Assembly: GCA_000708835.1 (NCBI GenBank)
Contig: DF236966.1
Span: 124,001-188,000 of the forward strand
DNA length: 64,000 bases
Reading direction: 5' to 3'
DNA from: Klebsormidium nitens
Lineage: Eukaryota > Streptophyta > Klebsormidiophyceae > Klebsormidiales > Klebsormidiaceae
The translations under genes were made by a program, and so were the position numbers. This document shows positions 55,081 through 64,000 of this stretch, piece after piece; positions within the stretch are counted from its first letter, which is position 1, and each line of letters starts with the position of its first letter. Below the pieces are notes generated by a model that saw nothing but the letters and a program-made list of their open reading frames with translations, was not told the origin of the DNA and ran no database searches.

Positions 55081-58000
55081 TCAACCTAAGCTAAGGGCAG
55101 TCTCCAACGAATCCAGGGCCATCGACCTGATCCGTTCGGCCACCGCCTTGACCATGGGAAGCTGCAGCTTCTTGCGAAGCTCCAGGGCCGCGTGCCTCTG
55201 CTCTAGTTCCCAGATCCTCTCTGCCCGACCTAGTTTCTCGGCAGAACTCGGTCCCGAGTGAAACCCCATTCCGCCTAACTCTAACGTGCTCTTATTTGGA
55301 TCAACCGCTTTCCTTAACGCGTCTAACGACTTCGAACATTCTGACGACTGGGCTTTTAGGTCGTCGAAATCGCGCAGCACCGCCTCCATCCACGTCACCT
55401 CTTGGGCGATCACCCGGGCGTTTGACGTCAGCCCACCGACTGGGACGATCGCCCCCGGCAGAACTGGTCGGGTGTCCTCCGGCTTCACAGCCCTCGAGAA
55501 AAGATCCTCAGGGCCACGCTCCTGAGCGTTTATCCCGCGAGCATTTACCTCCCCCAAAATGTTCACATTTCTCCGGAAAGGTCTCCCGGACAACACCTCC
55601 GTAGCAGATGTCCCCCCATCGACTCTTCCAGTTACTTTCGACTCCACTTCTCCAGATGCGCCCAGCACCAATTGCCGGCTTACTGCAACCCTGCGATAAG
55701 TCTCGTGCGCCGAAGGTCCCTCGGGGAGCGGGCCAGGGTCCGTTCCTCCAGGCCGGACAAACTCAGGCGTCCGCATCTCCTCCCGCCCGTCCGAAGCGCC
55801 ACCACCGCCCGGAGGAAAGCTCTCGGCTCGCGTAGCCTGAGAGCTCGCCGGTGTGTGGTCGGTCGGGGAGAACGATACCCGAGGAACCGAACTCTTGGAA
55901 CCTGCTCCACTTTCTGATTTCCCACCAAAACCCGGTCGGTTGCGCCCGATCTCAGAGTCGAGTAAGACCGTTTCTTCAGCACCAGTCCGCTGACGACGGT
56001 CCAAAGCTGGTCTCTCCGCTTCCGACCCGATCCTCACGGTGTCAGCAGCGGTTGCGCTGTACACGCCAGCTGGCGCCCGCAACTTGCCAGCTGTCAGCAA
56101 GTGATTGGGCCTCCGTGGAGGGGGACGGCTGTGGGCCCTGGCCCAGGGGGGCAGCGCGTCGAGAACGCTGGCGCCAGAGGCGATCGAAGCGGTGATCCGT
56201 TCGACGACGGACGAAACAGGGCCCGTCCCTCGGGCGCTGACAGAAGCTGAGGCCGGTTCGGCCGTTCTTTCTGCGGGCGGCACGTTGAGAGGCGGCGATG
56301 CCACTGTCACGGGGGGATCGCTTTTGACAGCGAAGACTGCCTTCGCTGGAGTCTGAGCGACCTCACGCAAGTGTGCTAAAGTGGCGCTGGCTGCGAGAGC
56401 TTCTTTTTGTACCGCTGGAGCTGTCGTCATGCTGACGTCACCCCGCCTCAGCCCCATGCCCCCACCGAAAGGCCCCGTTTTGGGCAGGCTCCTCCACCCG
56501 GCGCTGACGTTCCGGGCCGCCCAGCCGTCCAACAGGGCCCGGTGGCGGGACCCCTCCCGCTCGGCCCTCCGCATGCGCGCCAAGTGGCGCCACCTCCTCG
56601 CATACGGCGCCACACGTGCGAGCTGCGCGATTGACGTCAGCGCCTGCTTCTCCAGCGCAATCTGCAGCCGCAGCTGCTGACGTCGGCGGGTTTTCGCGAG
56701 CCAGTGGGAGGCCACCACGTGAACCAGGCGCGATTGGTACAGACGGTCTGCTGACGTCGTGGCAGCAGACTTGGCCCTCCGCTCCACTAAGTAGGAAGTC
56801 CAAGCCTGCATGGACGTAGCGAACGAACGGTTCAGGGACGCGGATCACATGCGGTTGACGAGTGTCTCCCGGCATCGTCCTATCATCTGACGTCTCGCAT
56901 TGTCCTGTCGTCTTTGGACATGCCAGATGAGCAAAGCTCCATAATACTCCCTCCAGCTGACAACGCTCGGTTTGCAGCGTGCTCTCATTGACCAATGCGA
57001 ATGGTGAACGCGTAAGTTGGTAACGCCGGTCACCAATTCGGATCAAATACCCTGATTCCGCACATCTGAGAAATAGATCCACATAATTGTTTGCAGGAAG
57101 TGAAGGTAGAGCGTTCTATTTTTCCTGTCGACTTGGACCCTCGTCATGGGATATCCGCCGTGACATTTGATTGAGAACGACCAAGACAAGTGTATCGCCC
57201 ACCTGAAAGGCCAGCCTCTGCATCCTCCTGCTCCACACCCGCAACGCCCACGCCTGCCTCTCCTTCTTCCTTCTCTGCACCCCCACGAACTCTCTCCACG
57301 CCGCAACCGCCCGCCTCTCCAACAGCTTTCCGCTCAGCTGTTCCGCCCGCTGCCACGCGTTCCGTTTCCGTTTCTGCTCGACCAGCCACGCCCTCCAGAC
57401 CGCCAGACCCCGCCGCTCGTACACCTCCCGGTAGTGCCCCCGCGCGCGTGCTGACGTCAGTTTTCGCACCAGCCTCCGATCGTGCTGCTCAATCCACGCT
57501 GCAAATACCCGTGCCGCGACCAAACCTCCGAGTTCCCGCCTTGAAGCCCGGACCCGTTTCTCTTCCGCTGTCCGTTTTCCGCGCCAGAAAGCCAGCCGCT
57601 CTTTCCACGCCCGGAGCGCCCGACCGAGCAGAACCCCCTCGTGATGCACCGCCGCTCTCCGGACGGCTTCGCTTTTCAGCGCCCACTTCGCAGTCCGCAC
57701 TCGCCACACCTCTAGAGAGACCCGTTCCAGGCGCGTATTCCTGAATGCCTCCGCGCAACTATAAGCTTCCCGCTTCGCGGCCGCTTGCGACAGGGCCTCT
57801 CGCCAGTGTACGCAGAGCATTCTGCGCAGGAGCTGTTTCCGGTAGGCCTCGTCTGCGCTGCGCTTCAACTGTTCTTTCCGTCGCCGTTTTGCAACGTGAG
57901 CGGCGAGAGCGGCAAAGGCCTTGCGAAATAGTTTGGAGCGGAGGAAGTGGGCGGCTTTTCGGTTCTGGTGTCGGGAGTGCCGCTGAGAGGCGACGTAGAG

Positions 58001-61000
58001 GCGCCAGCCGTAGAGCGCGCGCGAGAGGGAGAAGTCGCGCTGCCATGCGCGGACGATGACCTGCGGTAGAAGCCAAGCTGAGATCAGGACTGCAAGCTTC
58101 TTACACGCATAAGTGGCACCATTAGAAGGTCTCTATTTCTGGATCAGGCTCTGCTTCCTTTTTCTGCAACAAGAATGGATGAAGATGGTGTGAAACCTCT
58201 GCTTTAACCGTGGCCTCCAGCTGTCGGATTGTGAGCTTCCAAAACCAGTCGCTCGGTATATCCACTGGTGCTTCCTCAACCGTCAACCATTGTAGTCCGT
58301 TCCGAACGAAAAACGTCCAGACTTCTGGGAGTGTGAAAGACGGATTCCGGGCAGCGAAAGCGGCACCCGAGAACCAAGAGCAGGTGCGGGCCAGCCGCGT
58401 TACAGATCAACCCCTAATTCCAGCATAACCTTCTTCGCATACCCTGCATCGCTGAGACTCTTGTGGTGACAGGCACTCACCATCTTCTTTTCCTCCAGCA
58501 TCTCCTCCGTTGCTTCTCGCTCCAGAACCGCCGCCCCAGCAGCTGACCGCCACTTTGTGAAGGCTGCCCTCTGCAATGAGCTTTGCAGGCTTAGTACTTC
58601 GGCTGTAACGAAGCTCAGAACGGTACTGCTTTTTCACTGTGAAGTTTGGAGAGTCGCCAAGGGTCGAAGGATGCCGCCCATTCTTGGGGCGTCAGCAAGA
58701 AGGACGAGCATGTGTTGAGCGCCTCCTGCTAAAGCCCTCACGATAGTCATGGCATCACAGAACACAGAAAGTGTCCCAGCAGAGCAAATGGGTGCTGCAC
58801 TTGCAAGGAAACCTAGTTTATGTAGACCCGAGTGCGCAATCAAAGAGCATGAGTAGGAATCGGATATGCGTGTACAAAGTAACCTTGAATTGGCCCTCCT
58901 GGCTGCCGACTCAACGCTGAACTGTTGCCAGTCAAAACGTGGAGTGCAGAGTGAACTTTTCACGTGACAAGATAGCCGGTTGGAGGCACGCTGCCTGACA
59001 AGCCGCTCTACATGTCAACTTTCTAAGGGTTGCAAAACCCCGGAAAATGAGCATGGGTCCCGAGGGTATCGTACCTTCATGTGCCGGACCCAGTGCCTCC
59101 CCGCGATGATGCTGTGCTGCTCCTGGCTGCGCTTGTGCTGTACATCTGGCACGGAAGAATGATGACGTGAGTCGATTCATTCATGTTTTTCTTACTTTTG
59201 TTTATGTATAATCGGATAGACATCTGGCACGGGAAGCGATGACACGAGGTGAGGTTCGCTGGAGGTTACACGGTCACGCACTAGATATTCTAAAATGCGC
59301 GTCTGAACCGAAGAGAAAACTAACAAGGATACTTCAATAGTATTGCAACAAGCATGCAATGTATGTCGAGGCTCTAGAAATGTCCGCACATCGTCGAAAC
59401 CCCCGCGCGCCTTGTCGACATTCTCAAGGAAGCGGATTCGCCGAGTCCTCGGTGGAAAGTCTATTGAATACGACTTGTTCGATGGCTCGGATGAAACTTG
59501 GCTGTTTTACGTGCGCTCTAACGTCTCAAGCACTCTAGATCTGGGCTTTGATGTCTCAGCAGTACAGTGGAATCAGCAACTGGAGCGTGTTATCAAATCC
59601 TGAAGACAAGGAGCCGCAATAGAGTTGAAATTAGAAAAGACTAGTGTGGTGCGTCTCCTCACGGAGTTTCAGCGCGAGGACCGCCTTGTATTGGAGCTGG
59701 AAGTCGGCGAACTCCCGTGCGCAAGCGGTGTTGTCCTTGAGGACTTGCTTCCGTTGGTGGTACTTCAACCAGGACCGTACAACGAGCGTCTGCCAAAAGG
59801 AAACCGTAACCGTTGAAAGGGAGGCTTTGACGGACACAAACGCCGTCGGAAGAACGAGTGTCGTCCATATAGGAACGAAACCGTTGACAACACGCTTCAG
59901 ATAAAAAGATGGTTTGAACACGGCTAAGATGCCACCCTGTTGTTGTTCTCAAGTGCGTCTTTGGAGTTGGAATGAACGATAAGTAGGTGCTTGCTTCAAA
60001 TTCAGGTTCTGTGGGGTCAGTTCTTGAACGTCAGAGAGGCGCCTGCACAATGGAACTCGCAGACCCCCTTTATCAGCGTACGTCCTTCGTCCAAAAGTTG
60101 CTCGTCCGTATCTTCGAATTCCAGACCCAAAACTCGCTGATGAGTGCCTAAAAATCGACACTTTACAGTGTAATCAAGAATTTTTACCAAGCTCAGATTG
60201 CCAAGGAAAGTCTAGAACTCAAAACCAGCTTAAAGGAAGCTTTTCACACCACCCAGCCCCCCGTACCTTGATCCGGAGCAGGTTCGCCGCCTCCGCCATG
60301 TCAAGCGCCACGACCTTCCTCCTTCGCCCCTCCACATAATACCGCCAAGCAGCGTATCCCCGGCGCGCCAGCTGTCGCTCCGCATGCTCGGCAGCACTCC
60401 CCATTGCACACTCTTTCTCCACCCTCCGTTCTTTCCGCTGCGCCACAAACAAGGCCCACCACCGGATGACCGTCCGCACTATATACATGTACTGGAACGC
60501 ATAGGCCCTGTCCAGCTTGGCGTCGTCCGCCCGCTTCTGCACCAGCGCCGCCCGCCACTGCATCAGAACCTCCGCTTTCTGCCCCTTAACCCGCTTTTCG
60601 GCTAACCGCTGGCTGATTCCCCGGTACTTTTTCTGGGTTTTGATAACCTGACGCCAAGCGTTTAAGACACTTCGTTTTCTCCAGGCCGCCCATCGCTGGA
60701 GTGCCTCAACTCGCTGCGCGAGTTTCTGTTGCCCAGCTTCAGAGGCGGTGCGCCAGCTGGCGAGAAAGCGAGAGAGCGTCGCGCGGCGCCAGTGGGACAG
60801 AGCGATCGCGGTGGCTTGGCGCTTGACGAGGGAGGCGGTGCGGTGGGCCTTGAGAGCGGTAAACGCGGTGCTGTACAGCCGGCGCGCATCTGCGGAGAAA
60901 ACAGCGGTATATGTTGAATTCTTCAGTACCATCGAGAAGGTCAAAGAAAGGTCAATCATACTCAAATAGCCTAAGGATGGGAATCTTGACATATTATGGA

Positions 61001-63025
61001 CGAAGGCTTTCGAAACAGTCTGCAGAGCATGGAAGAGGCCTCTAGCCCACTTGTGATCATGCCCATTCGCAGCTCAGGGCCACTCTCGGGTTGATGTGGT
61101 CATAACAAAAGCCAGGAGAACTGCAATGCAGATCAGGCCTGGCAGTCACGAAAATCTTCAATCTGTTGAGACTCTGGATGCTTGCGCCGAGTTCCTCCCG
61201 ATCCACTCGCACATGCGACTCAGGTACAACAGCAACTTTGGGAATCACGACCAAATGTCCACTTCAGTCGATTGCAACCAAACGTGTCCTCTCTAAATAC
61301 TTGGCACGCCACAGCTTCCCATTGCTCGAAGCACCTTCCGCAATTTTTGCAGCTTGTCCTCCAAAACCGTCAACATCGCTGCACTGCAACGCCACTGCAA
61401 GCCACTCACCCATCCAGAGCAGCCGGGCCGCCGCCTTCTGGTACTGCTTCTGCGTCTGCACATGCGCAACCCACCGAGCCCACACCTGACGTTCCAGTGT
61501 CAAGCGGCGCCGCGCCACAGCTCTGGCTTGCAGGGTCCATTTCAGGCGCCGCGTTGACACCGCCTCCCGCCAGGCGACCCAGCACTGATGCTTTCGGCGG
61601 TCCAGAACACGGCGTCGGAACTCCAGGGCCAGAAGGGCCTGCAATAAACCGAAATCCCAGTTTCACTTGACCTGTCCTACTTACATTCTCCAAAACCCAC
61701 TCCGTGCTCTCTTTTGCTCCATTCTTTGCTTTGATAAGTCACAAGCTCTCCGGCGATGAAGAGTTGAGCTTTCAAGTCGACACTACTAGGATGCAAAGTA
61801 ACGAACCAGATGTTGATGTTGGAGCTTGTATGTTCAATGAAACTTCTTCAATCCCTGGTTGCAAAATGAAAAGTTTGCCTGCCTGCTTAGAAATTGGAAG
61901 CTTTAGAACGTATGGGGATTGTCAAAAGCAATTTACATCAAGGAATTTGTCGGTGCCAATCAAACAGTCTGCAGTTACATCAAGGACCGGTAGACTTTGG
62001 ATGCGGACTCAAGCTAGAGGACTCAAGCTGAATAGGGCTAGACACAGACCTCCTCATGAACAGTACTAGGAGTGGGCCACTTGTGCCTCACCTTTTGTGC
62101 GAAGTACCGCCACTGATCTACGACGATCTTTGCTAGCCGCTTTCTATGGCGCCGCACCGCCCTGAAAGAGGCACGTTACATCAGCGAAGATCAGCAAATG
62201 TGTCCTTTCCTGAGAAATCAGTTTGTAAGAAAGGAAACGATGCGTATAGCTGTCACCTCTCACAATATCTTTGGCGACCATCGTTCATGACCTGGTAGTG
62301 GCAGGCCATCGGTTTACGGAGTGCCTCCCAAATGCAACCGCTGCAATTGGTCGAGCGTCCTTGGAACAAGAGGTGTTGAGCTTGGGGCCTATGACTTGAT
62401 GCCGCATTGCACGACGTCAGATTGTCGAGGCACTCAGGAGTAGGAGAAAATCAGGCTGCCAGTTCATTGAGCACCCCACCTTTTCTCCTCCTCAATCAGC
62501 CGTAAGGCCGTTGGACCCAATGCCACTGGTTGGGACTTTGGCCCTGTCTTGACCGGCACTGCAAGAATGCCCTGAGGCTCCTTTGGCAGCTGTAGATTGC
62601 CCTTGAGTGGACCGCTCTTGACACGAGTGGGTGCTTTTGTGACAACCACTTGTGCCCTCTGCTTGGAGCCATGTGTTGAGCTGGCAATCTGCCAGTCGCA
62701 CCAACTTGCCAGCGTCAGATATCACTTCCTGATTTTCAAAAAGCTTAGCAAGTTCAAGAAGTATCAATCCCTGCAATTACAAGGTCTTACAGAATCATTC
62801 AGCATTTTACCCAGACAATTGATTGGGTGAAGATTGTCTGCAGAAGCTCAGCACTAGGCTGAAAGGAGGAATCAGCCGATTTGCAAAACAAACAAACGCA
62901 ACATGCTGCAACTGATATTGTGCAACGAGACATACCGGCGCGACGTCGCCTCCGTGAATCGTCATCTGCGATTCTTCATTGTGCAATTGCCTCCGCCGAT
63001 CATCCCCACTTCCGTGCCACCGCAA
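55081..63025 (-). CDS. SFI1-like centrin-binding repeat protein, about 1353 aa
   Basis: Ten exons plus the large last one join in phase on the minus strand: 63025-62936, 62658-62480, 62161-62092, 61638-61410, 60889-60267, 59789-59663, 59145-59075, 58570-58481, 58060-57203 and 56805-55081. Residues about 90-890 consist of Sfi1-type units in which a hydrophobic/Arg-rich helix surrounds a conserved Trp: QCWVAWREAV, QVWARWVAHV, ALQRWAAWRKR, VLMQWRAALVQ, YAAWRYYVEG, AFTKWRSAAG, LEVWRVRTAKW, VFAAWIEQHD, LAVWRAWLVE, AVAAWREFVG. In yeast and animals Sfi1 forms a long helix that binds many centrins at spindle pole bodies and centrosomes, and centrin fibres of algal flagellar roots use similar proteins. 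The last 450 residues are Pro/Ser/Gly-rich and disordered with a short final coiled coil (ELEQRHAALELRKKLQLP). The first two exons are the least certain. Acceptor-edge duplication is seen before the 59145 exon. Confidence 0.83.
59143..59250 (-). repeat. Duplicated acceptor edge in the SFI1-like gene
   Basis: On the plus strand CATCTGGCACGGAAGAATGATGACG (read as two 10-15-base blocks) at 59144 recurs with four changes at 59221, 78 bases away. On the minus strand this is the branch/pyrimidine stretch plus CCAG acceptor and the first three bases of the exon at 59145, present once more upstream. Confidence 0.6.
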
Positions 63026-63626
63026 CTTAACACAGCACTCTCAAGCTAGGTTTTTTCACCAGTGCGCCTAATCCTATGTAGTATGCACTTTCAGCGGCTC
63101 ATGCCAGTGGGCTGTCCAGCGAAGCCCCGCATGGACGCCACCATTTTGACGGTCGAAGTCTTCCAGTAAACCACATAGTGTCGTATGAACAGAAAACTCT
63201 TCCCAATCCCATGCATGCACCCTTCTACTACTAGCTGCTCAGTGCTGAGAGCGTCGTTTGAAAGCTCGAGGTAACCGTCGCCACCGGACGCCCAGGATGC
63301 AATCCGATCCTACCGTACGGTTCAAAACTCATCGTTCCAGTCGCGAGACCTGGTTACCCGGATAGTTAACGAGCTCTTAACCAGATAGGTTAATGCGAGC
63401 GTGCAAGAGTAGAATTCTGAAGGGGTCTCTATATACTTAGAGTATACTATCTCTTTATACTTGGAGTCTTACGAAGAGCTTTGGTTGAGCCTGAGGCGCA
63501 AGCTTGCTTTAATGTGGCTTTAATAGGCTCGTAGAGGAGTTCGTTGTGATGATGTGCGTCTTCATGTAGGCATGGGGTTTGGTCCTTGAACTCAGCGACC
63601 GCTGCTCAAGAAACTGTGGGCCAGCG
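63026..63626. promoter_or_regulatory. Divergent promoter region
   Basis: About 600 bases between the SFI1-like start (minus) and the membrane-protein start (plus). Two short related stretches (ATATACTTAGAGTATACTATC and CTTTATACTTGGAGTC) near 63430-63470 form a small imperfect repeat. No gene seen. Confidence 0.4.
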
Positions 63627-64000
63627 ATGCGGCGCCCCATTCTGTTGAGAAAGATGGGGCTCCACTTGGATCGCTGGAGGAACGCCTATCCCTTTGTGGT
63701 TGTGCTCTGCGTTTTCCTTTTGACTTTGAGTTTCCTGATAGCTGTGAAGGGCCAGGAAGCAAGTCCGGATGTGGATGATGGGTTGCCAAGAGAAGAGGCT
63801 TTGGCGTTGGCTGTGACAAGGTAATCCTGACTTGTCTGCAGCATGGCCCGCTCAAGATAATTGTGCTTATCTTGAGTTCCACATTGTGAATATGTGAGTT
63901 CAAGAGCCTGCAAGACAAGTTTCTGGTCAACTCTCTAATGAAGTACGATGCGTGAGTCCGTCTTCGTTAGTCGAGAAGCTTGGCGGACATGCTGAAATGA
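63627..64000 (+). CDS. Single-pass membrane protein, first exon, cut by window end
   Basis: ATG 63627 opens a frame MRRPILLRKMGLHLDRWRNA, a short Arg-rich N-terminus, followed by one strong hydrophobic segment (PFVVVLCVFLLTLSFLIAV, residues about 21-40), then an acidic stretch (SPDVDDGLPREEALAL). A GTAATC donor follows ACAAG at 63820, so the first exon is 63627-63820 and the rest lies mostly beyond the window. Positive-inside charge suggests a type II membrane protein, N-terminus cytosolic, as in many Golgi glycosyltransferases; that is only a guess from layout. Confidence 0.45.

Overview
This is a eukaryotic nuclear window. Almost every gene is split by GT-AG introns, coding exons are GC-rich, and intergenic stretches are 0.3 to 3 kb. 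The gene set points to a green-lineage alga, most likely a streptophyte (charophyte) alga: a plant-type P5 protein disulfide isomerase, a class I aldolase and a PHD-finger plus GNAT protein of the plant IDM1 kind sit beside cytoskeletal genes (a kinesin, an SFI1-repeat protein, a GAS2-like protein) that suit an organism with centrioles or flagella. The organism is inferred, not shown.

Layout. 0.5-4.4 kb (+): 3' part of an F-box/WD40 gene. 5.1-10.0 kb (-): PDI with two CGHC domains. 11.0-16.3 kb (+): class I fructose-bisphosphate aldolase. 17.0-18.9 kb (-): intronless ankyrin-type repeat protein. 19.2-20.2 kb (+): small CxxC Rdx/SelW-like protein. 21.9-28.1 kb (-): PHD-GNAT protein with at least 17 coding exons. 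29.7-35.7 kb (+): kinesin of about 1020 aa. 37.4-38.9 kb (-): unknown membrane protein. 39.6-40.0 kb: MITE-like element with tRNA-like pol III boxes. 41.6-44.0 kb (-): NFKBIL1 homologue. 45.5-54.1 kb (+): protein of about 1387 aa with a huge Glu-rich N-terminus and a GAS2-like C-terminus. 55.1-63.0 kb (-): SFI1-like centrin-binding repeat protein of about 1353 aa. 63.6 kb to the end (+): start of a single-pass membrane protein. I joined exons by hand. For the complete multi-exon models the summed coding lengths divide by three with matching intron phases, which supports the joins; the 3' end of the PHD-GNAT gene and the 5' end of the first gene are not settled.

The most unusual structure is a recurring kind of intronic tandem repeat that copies an exon EDGE together with its splice site. 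In the PDI gene, exon 5 has about seven copies of its 3' edge plus donor on one side and about five copies of its 5' edge plus acceptor on the other. In the Glu-rich gene, exon 2 is preceded by six extra copies of its acceptor edge and followed by a diverged copy of its donor edge, and exon 4 also has an extra acceptor edge upstream. A shorter example lies in the SFI1-like gene. Units are mostly 110-160 bp. Splice-junction-spanning minisatellites appearing independently in three genes of one 64-kb window look like a local or genome-wide process of exon-boundary duplication, and are the best candidate here for something undescribed.

Functional links: kinesin, the Glu-rich GAS2-like protein and the SFI1-like protein are plausibly cytoskeletal or centrosomal, and the last two are convergent neighbours. 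The other genes (ER folding, glycolysis, chromatin) look like ordinary unlinked neighbours.
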